The position numbers and the translations under genes were made by a program. The notes under the pieces were generated by a model. That model saw nothing but the letters and a program-made list of their open reading frames with translations. It did no database searches and had not been told where the DNA came from. Source: Prevotella melaninogenica ATCC 25845 (GTDB lineage: Bacteria; Bacteroidota; Bacteroidia; Bacteroidales; Bacteroidaceae). Taken from it: a stretch of DNA of 64,000 bases. Where the stretch lies: assembly GCF_000144405.1 (NCBI RefSeq), contig NC_014371.1, positions 1-64,000 on the forward strand. The letters are read 5' to 3'. Shown piece by piece: positions 17,120 to 25,887 of the stretch (position 1 is its first letter; every line of letters begins with the position of its first letter).

Positions 17120-17142
17120 CAAAAGTAATACTTTCTTATCAA
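17120..17142 (-). promoter_or_regulatory. Promoter of the thiamine operon
   Basis: On minus, TACTTTTG (17127-17120) matches TAnnTTTG, with TTTG-like -33 sequence near 17139. It lies 23 bases upstream of the riboswitch 5' end. Confidence 0.55.
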
Positions 17143-17269
17143 ACTGCCAAAAGTAATCTGTATAAATATCGGATGCGCGTGTTTATATTCGTGTCTTTCT
17201 ATACGTGGAGTGGTAAAATTAGCTCAGCAGAAATATTGAGGAATAAATCAAAACTCTTACATATAAAGT

Positions 17270-17545
17270 ACACAGAGCCACAGAGTTGACAGAGCTAATG
17301 GCAATATCATGGAGGTGCCAGTGGCACAAAGAGCGACGGAGATATAGCGTACAGATTCCTCATACCTTTTGGGATAAATATTCTGAACAGAATGTGTCTA
17401 ATATGATTGGCAAACAAGCTCTGTCGCTCCATGCACCGACGGTGTCTCCGTGCCTACCGTCGCTTTGTCTTAATAATTCTCCATTTACTCCGTGCCTCTG
17501 TGTGACATTTCTTTAAAACTCTAAACTCAAGAGGTAAACCTTATC
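17270..17545. repeat. R4 dispersed repeat with inverted ends
   Basis: Begins ACACAGAGCCACAGAG and has a complementary CTCCGTGCCTCTGTGTG near 17488-17504. The interior is non-coding. It shares blocks with 10852-11095 and its ends with 22699-22891. Confidence 0.65.
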
Positions 17546-17611
17546 TCACCAAACTACTGTTGACCTATAAATATTCTCTTATGGAAGAAACTATTACACT
17601 TCTCACAATAT

Positions 17612-17714
17612 AAGTTTAGTTTTGATTTGCTGTCACTTTTAACATTTTAAGTAACCCCCATGAAAACCAACGATTTATCTTGTGCTTTTAAGTGATAGCA
17701 GTGACAGCAAAATT
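17612..17714 (-). repeat. R3 MITE-like repeat, copy c
   Basis: Ends TTTGCTGTCACTTTTAACATTTT and GCAGTGACAGCAAA, inverted with respect to copies a and b. Confidence 0.7.
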
Positions 17715-17888
17715 GAAATACGCAAAAAGGAAAGAAGATTAGAAGTGTCTAAAACCATAGATTTCATGATTTCATAGCTAACATTACTATTAAGGTCAAT
17801 CGTGCAACAACTTGTTGCATAATTAGAATAAATCTCGATATTACAATTAATTCTCAATTATAATAAAATCATGTATACATAATAAATC

Positions 17889-18096
17889 TCCTTCTGCCCT
17901 TCCCCTTCTGTCCTTCCGTTTTTTATTATTCTGTCTTTTTTGTCATTCTGTCTCTTTTGTCCCTTTTGTCATTCTGTCTTCTTCTGTCCTTTTTTGTTCA
18001 TTTTGTCATTTTTTGTCATTCTGTCATTCTGTCTCTTTTTGTCATTCTGTCTCTTTTTGTCCTTCTGTCTTCTTCCGTCCTTCTGTATTGTAAATA
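17889..18096 (+). repeat. Pyrimidine-rich TTYTGTC simple repeat
   Basis: About 200 bases consisting almost only of C, T and G, built on irregular copies of TTCTGTC / TTTTGTCATTCTGTC. No coding frame is convincing. It sits directly before R1 copy C. Confidence 0.8.
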
Positions 18097-18131
18097 TAAT
18101 CCTAATATTGAAAATCAAAAAGGCATTAATT

Positions 18132-18219
18132 ACCTTTCAATTAATGCCCTTTTAGTTTGCAAAAGATGCCCTTTAAGCCCCTTACTAACGCCCTTTTGGA
18201 GTCCAATTAAGCACCTTTT
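18132..18219 (+). repeat. R1 repeat copy C (four 22-bp units)
   Basis: Units start at 18132, 18154, 18176 and 18198, ending CCCTTTT, CCCTTTA, CCCTTTT and ACCTTTT. The last two carry TTACTAACGCCC and CCAATTAAGCACC. The conserved flank follows (CCTTTGTAACTGATTGA, then TTTAGGTGTTTTAC). Confidence 0.8.
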
Positions 18220-18442
18220 TGTCTTGCCTTTGTAACTGATTGAATTTCTGACTGTTGTAGGCTTGCGCCTTATACGTGTTTTCTACCTTTGTTTTAGGTG
18301 TTTTACAGGATTTGATGTAAATATTTTTCACTAAACACTCCGCCTTTTATAGCTTGCAAATAGATAGCCTTTTTGTATCGTTAGGAGGATAGTAAAAGAG
18401 GTTATTGTCTATCTAAGTCATCTGTTTTTCACTATAAAGTGT

Positions 18443-18450
18443 TATCTTTG
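18443..18450 (+). promoter_or_regulatory. -7 box for the deoxyribosyltransferase-like gene
   Basis: TATCTTTG, 48 bases before the preferred ATG at 18498. It overlaps the longer possible start at 18450, which argues against that start. Confidence 0.55.
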
Positions 18451-18497
18451 TGGGCGAGTATTACTCAAGTATGTTTTATCAACGAAAGCATTGTTTT

Positions 18498-18917
18498 ATG
18501 GAGAAGAAGGTTTATTTTGCAGGTTCTATCCGTGGCGGTAGGGAGGATGCGGCTGTGTATAAGCGGATGATAGACTATATCAACAGGACTGATACAGTAC
18601 TTACGGAGCATATCGGATTAGGAAGTTTGAGCGTAACGACACGTACGAAAGAGGATGATGTACATATATATGAGCGTGATACAGAGTGGCTTAGGTCATC
18701 CGATGTGCTGATAGCAGAATGTACGAACCCTTCTCATGGCGTCGGTTATGAATTAGCATACGCTGAGGCTCGTAATATCCCTGTCCATATCTTCTATGAC
18801 AAGAGTAAAGCCAATATCTCCGCAATGCTGAATGGCAATGCCTATTTTAAGGTTTATCCTTATGAGAAGGAAGCAGAGATATATCCCGTTTTGGATATAA
18901 TCTTAGGAAATAAGTAG
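18498..18917 (+). CDS. Nucleoside 2-deoxyribosyltransferase-like protein
   Basis: 139 aa starting MEKKVYFAGSIRGGREDAA. The FAGSIRGG opening, ERDTEWLRSSDVLIAECTNP (about residue 69) and SHGVGYELAYAEA (about 92) are hallmarks of the nucleoside deoxyribosyltransferase/DNPH1-like fold; the Glu in GYELAYAEA is the usual catalytic nucleophile position. Likely cleaves or transfers N-glycosidic bonds of deoxynucleosides or their monophosphates in the cytosol. The -7 box at 18443 supports this start. It stands alone; the exact substrate is unknown. Confidence 0.85.
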   Translation: MEKKVYFAGSIRGGREDAAVYKRMIDYINRTDTVLTEHIGLGSLSVTTRTKEDDVHIYERDTEWLRSSDVLIAECTNPSHGVGYELAYAEARNIPVHIFYDKSKANISAMLNGNAYFKVYPYEKEAEIYPVLDIILGNK

Positions 18918-19006
18918 GGCGATTTAATAGAGAAAAAACGATATTCGAGGTTGACAGTATGCTCTCATCCTTGTCAAGATAGGGACGGACATGCTTGCTT
19001 TTTCTG

Positions 19007-21619
19007 TTATAAAGCAAAGTGGGTAGTGAGCATCACACTTCTTGGACGAAGCTGGTAGAGGGTGTAGCTTTCGGAAAGATTGCTGTTAGAACGATAGATA
19101 AAGGTTTTTGTATTGAAGACATTATCGACGTTCAAGACGAATTGTATCTTCTTTTTTGTTTTAAAGGTGATACTAAGATTCATAAAGGTGTAATCCTTTT
19201 TATCCGTAAAACCACTGTTATGCGTGTATTGCAGGTTGGTGTTAAGTATCAGTCTGTCAGGGATAAAAGCTATGGAGAGCGTAGCCTCATTGCTAAAGTT
19301 GCGAATCATATTTGTGTAGTTACCCGACTTTGATTGAGAGATTGCCCATCGACAGTTCTCTGTCAGTCGGATGTTCTTGATAAGATTAAAAGCAAGATTG
19401 GTAGAGACGAAGAAACTATTATACTGATAGTCGGTGATGACAGACTGGCGCAGTATCTTGCTTGTGTTAGTTGAATAATCAGCTGTTGCCCCGATACTCA
19501 TGTCGTGCCAAGTAATCTCCTTTCTTACATTTGCTGTCATAGAGAAGTTGTTTTGGTGGTTCGGAGCATATTCAGCTTGCAATAGTGTATGTGCATTCTG
19601 GTCTATTGTCGTACCATAAATCATGTCACTCCATGAGCGACTAACCGCCCCAGAGAGATAGGCAAAGAACTGATGAGGGATATTCTTGTAGTGTATCTTC
19701 CCATGTATAGTTGCCGATTTGTTTTCCGATAGATTCACCTTGTAGCGGTTCAGCGTCCTATAGTTGCTCATCAAATAGGCTGTGAACAGACTTCTCCAAC
19801 TCGTAGGAAACATCCCATAACTCCCTCCTGCAGAAAGCGTCCAATTGTCAGTAGCTTTCCAAAGCATTGTAAAAGATGGCGAGAAGAGTAGGGTTGTGCG
19901 CTTTCCTTTTGTCGTCTCGTTAGCTATTGGTTCGTTATCCACCTTTGTGTAGTTGAGCGATAAAGGCAGATTGAACGATAGACGGAATGTGTTTTTGACA
20001 TATTGTAGGTTGGCTCCAATGTTGCTTTTCATCTGCAAGTAACCCATGTCTCCACTCGTAGCTATCGTCACAGCTGTATCGTTTAATAGACTTTTCAGTC
20101 CCACATATTCAATATCAAACTCTGCGGAAGGCGCAATAGTCCAGTTGTGTTTTCGGATGTTTCTTATCAAAGTAAGGCTGTTGTAACTTCCCATGTTTGA
20201 GAGTCTTACATCTTGTCTTACCTGCATATCCCCTTCAATGGCGAGTGCTTGTGGATTTGTCTGTACAAAGTTGGTTGTCTTTAGCTTAAAACCTCCGCCA
20301 TTGGTTGTACGCTGAATCCATTCTGTATGATTGTTTAGTCCTAAGTTCCTATTAAAAGCATGTTGCTGAATACGTGCATTGTTTGACAAAGTTAGTCCAT
20401 TGTCGTCGCTCCAGTTTCCTGCTAAGTCAAGTGTGTTTTTAAGATAAGTCTTACTGCCGTTGTTCTCAAAATGCAACTGCATTGTGGCAGCGTTCGTCGT
20501 ATTACGCGCAGAAATGTCTTCGGTCATCAAACGAGTACTTGCATCAGGGAGCAGATAAGTGGTTTGCGAATAGCTACTTTGCCGTTGGATATCGTGTCTG
20601 TAAGTTATGTTATACTTTATTTCCGCCGTCTCACTTAGTTTGTTGAGATTGCTGAAACATAGGTTATGCTGATTGTTACGTAGACTCTTACCTATAGGAG
20701 ATGAGCCTGGAAAGATGATGGATGTTAGGCGAGAGGCTCCGATATTACTCCCACCATAGTATGATTTAAACCAATCGACACTTGAGCCATTATTATCTGT
20801 TTCGTAATAGAAAACGTGCTGTTGTCTTTGTGCAAAGTACATTAGGGCAGCATTGACCTCTCTCAATAAACCGTTAGAATCGAAGCCTATCCCTAAGTCT
20901 ATGGTCTTTAGCCATCTGCCCTTTGCTTTCTTCTTTAGCCTTAAGTTGATAGCTGCCGATTCAGGTGGTATCTGATCCTGCAATGCCTTGATGTGTTCAT
21001 GGTTTTCCATCACCTGTACCGTACTGACATCCTCTGCCTTAATGCCATTCGTGGCGATGCTATATTTGCCCGCAAACATATCCATGTTCTCAATGTAGAA
21101 ATGGTTGATAGGTACACCTTGATACTTCACCATGCCACCTTCTAACGTGATACCTGGTAGCTGTTTGAGAATATCACCGATGGTTCTGTCCTGTCCTTTC
21201 ATATAGGCAGAGACCAAGTAGTTCAGTGTGTCCCTACTTCCCCATAGCTTTCTTGCCTTTATCTCCACTTCTTTCAGTGTGATACTCTCGTAGGTGGTGG
21301 TGAAGTTAACGGTCTGACTCGTTGACGTTATCCGCTTCACCTGCCGTTTTATATTGAATCCTGTCAGGCTTAAAAGAAGATTGTCATTTGTTTGTGGATA
21401 GCTGATAGCGTATCTGCCATCTTCATTGGTCACGCTACTGGCAAGAATGGAAGAATCCTTTTCTTGTATGATTGTAAGAATACAGCCATCCATAGGTTGA
21501 TGTTTATTATCAACCACACGCCCAGTAATAGTCAGAGAGTCTCCCTGACTATTCTGAGCCATACTGTTTATAGACAATAAGCCGATAAACGATAGTAAGA
21601 TAAGTAGGTGTCTTATCAT
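19007..21619 (-). CDS. Outer-membrane beta-barrel protein with carboxypeptidase-regulatory-like N-domain
   Basis: 870 aa. Signal peptide LLILLSFIGLLSINSMAQ, then a CarboxypepD_reg-like domain (about residues 28-110: LTITGRVVDNKHQPMDGCIL, VTNEDGRYAISYP), a plug-like region (GDILKQLPGITLEGG, VSTVQVMENHEHIKALQ) and a long barrel. It resembles TonB-dependent receptors, but the plug is short and no clear TonB box is seen. The start overlaps the stop of the GLPGLI gene (ATGA), so the two are translationally coupled. GLPGLI plus barrel pairs are common in Bacteroidota; substrate unknown. Confidence 0.8.
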   Translation of the reverse strand: MIRHLLILLSFIGLLSINSMAQNSQGDSLTITGRVVDNKHQPMDGCILTIIQEKDSSILASSVTNEDGRYAISYPQTNDNLLLSLTGFNIKRQVKRITSTSQTVNFTTTYESITLKEVEIKARKLWGSRDTLNYLVSAYMKGQDRTIGDILKQLPGITLEGGMVKYQGVPINHFYIENMDMFAGKYSIATNGIKAEDVSTVQVMENHEHIKALQDQIPPESAAINLRLKKKAKGRWLKTIDLGIGFDSNGLLREVNAALMYFAQRQQHVFYYETDNNGSSVDWFKSYYGGSNIGASRLTSIIFPGSSPIGKSLRNNQHNLCFSNLNKLSETAEIKYNITYRHDIQRQSSYSQTTYLLPDASTRLMTEDISARNTTNAATMQLHFENNGSKTYLKNTLDLAGNWSDDNGLTLSNNARIQQHAFNRNLGLNNHTEWIQRTTNGGGFKLKTTNFVQTNPQALAIEGDMQVRQDVRLSNMGSYNSLTLIRNIRKHNWTIAPSAEFDIEYVGLKSLLNDTAVTIATSGDMGYLQMKSNIGANLQYVKNTFRLSFNLPLSLNYTKVDNEPIANETTKGKRTTLLFSPSFTMLWKATDNWTLSAGGSYGMFPTSWRSLFTAYLMSNYRTLNRYKVNLSENKSATIHGKIHYKNIPHQFFAYLSGAVSRSWSDMIYGTTIDQNAHTLLQAEYAPNHQNNFSMTANVRKEITWHDMSIGATADYSTNTSKILRQSVITDYQYNSFFVSTNLAFNLIKNIRLTENCRWAISQSKSGNYTNMIRNFSNEATLSIAFIPDRLILNTNLQYTHNSGFTDKKDYTFMNLSITFKTKKKIQFVLNVDNVFNTKTFIYRSNSNLSESYTLYQLRPRSVMLTTHFAL

Positions 21620-22455
21620 TCTCGTTCCAAAGGATTGTCGAATGTAAAGAGCGTTAGTTTCACAACTTGTCCATTGAAATTAGTCGTAGTGAAGTTGTAG
21701 CCATAGCTCTCAAGGTAGCCTGCAGGATCTTTCAGCAAGAGCCTCTCTTGCTTTCGGGTGTTCTCACGAGAAGTCTTTACATAGGTCCTGTCAAGGAAAT
21801 AGATAGGCGTTGCTGTCTTAGGTTTTTCTATGCCAGTAACCGTCCAGTGATAATCCCCTTCTTCGGTTTCAGCCTCCATAACCAAGCCAGGCAGTCCTGT
21901 AAACTTCCAAGGACCATAGGAAAGTGGAATCTTGGTAGTGAACCATACCTTATAATTTCTTCCACGATAAGAACAGGTTGCGGCTGTACAATCGTAGTCT
22001 AAAAGCATTTTATGCTCGGTTGTAAGCTTCCATTGCATCTTTGGAGTAGCCTCTTGATAAAGGTAAGAGCCAGCCCCGTCCATATTGTAAATCACTGTTG
22101 TCTTTCCCTTTGGATAGCCAATATAGGTTTCACCAACATTAGCCACGAGTTTCATAGATGCTCTTGAGCCTCGCTTTCCATTACGTAGAAAGGCTTTAGC
22201 CATTCTTAGGTCGGCATTATGCTCACTCTCCACAAAGCTCTGGCACACCTTACGTCCGATGTAAGTATATACTTTCTCAAAGTCAGGATTATTCTGTCCT
22301 GATAGGTCATATTTGACAGTTAGATCATAAGAAACAATCAGCTGCGTTGTGTCGATTGCTGTATGCTTAAAAACATCCTGTTCCTTCATTTCCTGTGCAT
22401 TTGCAGACACCGACAAGGTTAGCGCAATGAGTAGTAGTTTAATCTTCAAATTCAT
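21616..22455 (-). CDS. GLPGLI family protein
   Basis: 279 aa from the start MNLKIKLLLIALTLSVSANA, a good signal peptide. A longer frame from 22494 adds residues upstream of that signal and is rejected. The family motif is visible as YGPWKFTGLPGLVMEAE, with an aromatic/beta-rich body before it (YDLTVKYDL, CRG-like YRGRNYKVWFT). Secreted to the periplasm; molecular role unknown. It is first in a two-gene unit with the barrel protein, overlapping it by 4 bases. Confidence 0.88.
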   Translation of the reverse strand: MNLKIKLLLIALTLSVSANAQEMKEQDVFKHTAIDTTQLIVSYDLTVKYDLSGQNNPDFEKVYTYIGRKVCQSFVESEHNADLRMAKAFLRNGKRGSRASMKLVANVGETYIGYPKGKTTVIYNMDGAGSYLYQEATPKMQWKLTTEHKMLLDYDCTAATCSYRGRNYKVWFTTKIPLSYGPWKFTGLPGLVMEAETEEGDYHWTVTGIEKPKTATPIYFLDRTYVKTSRENTRKQERLLLKDPAGYLESYGYNFTTTNFNGQVVKLTLFTFDNPLERE

Positions 22456-22698
22456 AGTTATATTATCTATTAGGTCAGTTGAAAACGAGTACAATTGTAC
22501 GAAATCTTTTTGTAAAAAGCAAGTGAATGTCCCTTTAAGTTTAAATTATTTTTCTCTGTTGCGTGTAGACTTCCTTTCTCTATTCTTCAGTGCGTGAATA
22601 TATATTGTTTGATAGTTGAGTAGTTTGTAAGTCTTCTTTCAAAGGAGTTTCATATAGGGTAATGTTAAGATATTAATAGGTTCGGATATGAAAAAGGC

Positions 22699-22891
22699 AC
22701 ACAGAGCCACAGAGGAAAAGGAGGAATAACGTAAATAAGCAGAGGTGCTGTGGGCACAAGGAGTAATAGAGGATCCTCTCACAATCAATATAGTTAGCAA
22801 CTATACTCCTTTTCCCTATGTTCTGTCAGTGCCTCTGTGGATTCTATATTTTGCTAATTGATAAATCTCGGTATACTCTGTGGCTCTGTGT
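22699..22891. repeat. R4 dispersed repeat, copy with perfect 16-bp ends
   Basis: ACACAGAGCCACAGAG (22699-22714) and its exact complement CTCTGTGGCTCTGTGT (22876-22891) enclose about 160 non-coding bases. The interior includes a second CAGAGG/CCTCTG pair. Confidence 0.75.
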
Positions 22892-23001
22892 GAAACTTTA
22901 TAATATCTTATATAGATTCGTTCTATTTGTGAAGAAAGGAACTGCTAATAATAAGGTTTGTAAAGATAATTCTAATATCGAAAATCAAAAGTGCGTAAAT
23001 T

Positions 23002-23089
23002 GCCTTTCAATTAACGCCCTTTTAGCTTGCAAAAGATGCTCTTTAAGCCCCTTACTAACGCCCTTTTGGAGTCCAATTAAGCACCTTTT
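23002..23089 (+). repeat. R1 repeat copy D (four 22-bp units)
   Basis: Units start at 23002, 23024, 23046 and 23068. Nearly identical to copy C over the array and the downstream flank (CCTTTGTAACTAACTGA, TTATACGTGTTTTC, TTTAGGTGTTTT). Non-coding stretch 22456-23401 holds R4, this array and the promoter of the next gene. Confidence 0.8.
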
Positions 23090-23332
23090 TTCTATCGCCT
23101 TTGTAACTAACTGATTTCCTGTTTGTTGCAAGCTTGCTTTTTATACGTGTTTTCCGCCTTTGTTTTAGGTGTTTTTTTGAATTTGTGTAAAGACTTTTCA
23201 ATTCTGTTTTAGTAGAGAAAGTGGGATTGAAAAGAGAGTAGACTGATGTAAGAATGGGATAGAAAGTAATGTGTACTTCCTCTCACTGGAAAAATAAAAG
23301 TGTATTTTTTTGGTATTTATTATAAATTTTTG

Positions 23333-23340
23333 TAACTTTG
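23333..23340 (+). promoter_or_regulatory. -7 box of the KAP-like gene
   Basis: TAACTTTG with TTTTTTTGG about 21 bases upstream as a -33 element; 61 bases before the start codon. Confidence 0.6.
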
Positions 23341-23401
23341 TTCAGTATAATTTAAACTTAAATCATTTCTAAACATTATTAATCTATAAAAACAAAGACC
23401 T

Positions 23402-24814
23402 ATGAAAATGACATTAGATAAAATTGATATCTCTGGTAATTTAAATAATTTTGCTCAGTACCTTGAAAAGACGGATAGAATTATTTTGTCTGCAAAGTTT
23501 GGCGATGGAAAAACCTATTTGCTGAATAAGTTGCGAAATGATGCAGTAATGAAAGATGAATATGAGTTCTTTACTATTTATCCAGTAAACTATTCTGTTG
23601 CAAAGAATGAGGACGTTTTTGAATATATTAAAAGAGATATTATTGTACAATTCTATGAAAAAAAGTTGCTTGAGAAAATTGATTTAAACGCTTTATTTGG
23701 TTCTGAATTTACCCTTAATGACTTGACATCTGTTGTGCCTTTCTTGCTTTCTTTGGTACCGCTGGGAGAGCTGTGCAATGAAGGCTATAGTAAGTTCCTT
23801 GAGATAAAGAAAAAATATGATGAGAAGAAGCACATCGTAGATAAGTATTTATCGCAGTTTGCTAATACAGCTGGCTGTATTCATGAAGAAGATGGATATA
23901 CAAAACTGATAAAAAAGGCTATTAAATGGATTAGTCAAGACCATTCCTTAAATGGGAAAGTGAAGAAAGCAAAGAAGCCTGTATTGATAATAGAAGACTT
24001 AGACCGTTTAGATCCCAAGCATCTTTTTAGAATTCTTAATGTTGTGAGTGCGCACATAGACGATAGTAAGCAACCTGATATTGTCGGTAATAAATTTGGG
24101 TTTAATAACATTGTCTTGGTAATGGACTATGATGTGACTAAGCATATATTTCATCATTTCTATGGTGCGCAAGCTTGTTATGAAGGCTATATGAGTAAAT
24201 TCTTGTCTCGTGAACCATTCAGATATAGTATAAAATCTATTATGATTCGAGATCTTGAGGCACAATTAGGAGAAAAACTTGGTATTCATGAATTATTGCC
24301 GTATCTTAAACATTTTAGGGAAAAACTTGCTGGGAGTTCATTGCGTGATTTATATAAACTCACACAAATTGATACTGATGACTATTTTAATGAATTTGAG
24401 TATTCTTATTTTGGGGGGAGTATACCAACATCTTTACCTTTATTTCATCTGATTATTTATATGATGGAAAGTGGTATGCCTGTTGAAAAGATAGAGGAGG
24501 ATTTCGCATTACTCAATAAAATTATATTGCAATATTCAAATGATTATTTGAATCATTATGAAACAATTAAACTTTTATACCCAATGTATATTACGAACTC
24601 CCCTGATATAGAATATATAAAAGCTTATAATTCTGTCTATAATTTTAGGTTAGAGAGGACGGAAAATAGTTGTAAGGTTGTTGTAGAGAATGTGGTCGGA
24701 TATAATGGTGATGCTATTTTATCTATTAGACAAGAGGATATAGGAAAAATAATTAAACCATTTCTAAAAACTCTTTCTATTTCTGCGAACTTATCAGCCT
24801 TGCGATTAGATTAG
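23402..24814 (+). CDS. KAP-like P-loop NTPase
   Basis: 470 aa. Walker A-like AKFGDGKTYLLNKL near residues 31-44 and Walker B LIIEDLDRLDP near 195-205 fit KAP-type P-loop NTPases, which often act in phage defence or membrane-linked processes. A hydrophobic patch (LTSVVPFLLSLVPLGE, about residue 101-116) may be a membrane-associated insert between the two Walker motifs, as is typical of KAP proteins. The C-terminal half is helical with no recognised domain. It has its own promoter and ends 194 bases before the nuclease-like gene cluster. AT-rich relative to neighbours. Confidence 0.7.
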   Translation: MKMTLDKIDISGNLNNFAQYLEKTDRIILSAKFGDGKTYLLNKLRNDAVMKDEYEFFTIYPVNYSVAKNEDVFEYIKRDIIVQFYEKKLLEKIDLNALFGSEFTLNDLTSVVPFLLSLVPLGELCNEGYSKFLEIKKKYDEKKHIVDKYLSQFANTAGCIHEEDGYTKLIKKAIKWISQDHSLNGKVKKAKKPVLIIEDLDRLDPKHLFRILNVVSAHIDDSKQPDIVGNKFGFNNIVLVMDYDVTKHIFHHFYGAQACYEGYMSKFLSREPFRYSIKSIMIRDLEAQLGEKLGIHELLPYLKHFREKLAGSSLRDLYKLTQIDTDDYFNEFEYSYFGGSIPTSLPLFHLIIYMMESGMPVEKIEEDFALLNKIILQYSNDYLNHYETIKLLYPMYITNSPDIEYIKAYNSVYNFRLERTENSCKVVVENVVGYNGDAILSIRQEDIGKIIKPFLKTLSISANLSALRLD

Positions 24815-24859
24815 GCTGATGTTCTTAGACCTAAGTAGTGTTTTTGCATATATTATTTT

Positions 24860-24867
24860 TATCTTTG
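24860..24867 (+). promoter_or_regulatory. -7 box of the nuclease/phosphoesterase cluster
   Basis: TATCTTTG with TTTTTG upstream; about 140-base leader before the start at 25009. Confidence 0.5.
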
Positions 24868-25008
24868 CCCTGTTGAACATATTAAATGGGAATTGGTCGT
24901 TACAAACCATAATGATATGTAGGACATTTAACCGATATATTTGGCTTCTAAATACGTTACCATAACCGATGACAAAAGAATATTAGTAATTAACAAAAAC
25001 AAAAAAAC

Positions 25009-25887
25009 ATGAGAGCTATTACAGACGAGCATTTACACGCCTATCAAGAAGGAGGTTGCCTACAGAAATTATTCTATGTTATCAAGAAAGACCCTGAACT
25101 TTCCTTTGAAATCAGAATGAAAAATGAAGTTATGATATATCATCATAAGGACAGAATCTTAACGATACATTTCAGTAAAGGTAAGCCTTCTATTGACATC
25201 TTATCTGAAAAGTATTATAAGAACGCTACGCCACCTTCTGTCTCATTTAAGTATGATGACTTGGAAGAAACATTAAAGCAAACGGATCAATTAAGAAGAT
25301 ATTTTAAAGAGGCTAAACGTCTGGTAGATACTTACAAATCTGGTCTGGAGTTTGAAGTTCAGCAGAATATTGCTTTGGGAAACCATAGCTTTAACAATAG
25401 ATTTGTTGTTGTGGATATGGAATGGCAACTTCCGCAAGCAGATATCAAGAAAGAAGAACGAATAAGTAGGACACGAATTGACCTTGTCGTGGTTGATACG
25501 CAGAAAAATGATAAGGGTGAGAATGATATTTATCTTGGTGAACTAAAGGTGGGAATGGATGCAATAGGAGGCAAGTCTGGGATAATCGACCATATAAAAA
25601 AGACTAATAAATTAATTTGTAGTCCCAAGGCTTGTGCTGTTCTTCGCAAGGATGTGGAAAGTATTATTCGTCAGAAAGGAGCTTTGGGATTGTTTGAAGG
25701 GGATTATACAGGGCTGAACTTGTCTGATACGCCTCGTATGATGATAATCCTTGCATATCGAGGAAACGAGGAAAAGAAAGCTCTGGAGAAACAAGAAGAT
25801 ATTGCAAAAGATACTGCAAGAGAACAGAAAATGGCAGAACCTTTGTTTGTTTGGCATAATGCACTAATTACATTGGAAGTTGGATGA
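25009..25887 (+). CDS. Putative PD-(D/E)xK nuclease-like protein
   Basis: 292 aa, not matched to a named family. A possible restriction-endonuclease-like core is visible: a Glu-rich helix SGLEFEVQQNIALGN (about residue 110-125), then RIDLVVVD with D158, a 19-residue interval, and YLGELKVG with E178-x-K180. This D-x19-ExK spacing fits PD-(D/E)xK nucleases. The N-terminal 100 residues are a separate mixed alpha/beta domain. It overlaps the next gene by ATGA, so the two are translationally coupled. The fold call is pattern-based and needs a profile search. Confidence 0.55.
   Translation: MRAITDEHLHAYQEGGCLQKLFYVIKKDPELSFEIRMKNEVMIYHHKDRILTIHFSKGKPSIDILSEKYYKNATPPSVSFKYDDLEETLKQTDQLRRYFKEAKRLVDTYKSGLEFEVQQNIALGNHSFNNRFVVVDMEWQLPQADIKKEERISRTRIDLVVVDTQKNDKGENDIYLGELKVGMDAIGGKSGIIDHIKKTNKLICSPKACAVLRKDVESIIRQKGALGLFEGDYTGLNLSDTPRMMIILAYRGNEEKKALEKQEDIAKDTAREQKMAEPLFVWHNALITLEVG

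Noticed and set aside
17940..18235. Overlapping Cys/Phe/Leu-rich ORFs in the pyrimidine tract
   Set aside because: Artefacts of the TTYTGTC repeat, open in more than one frame.
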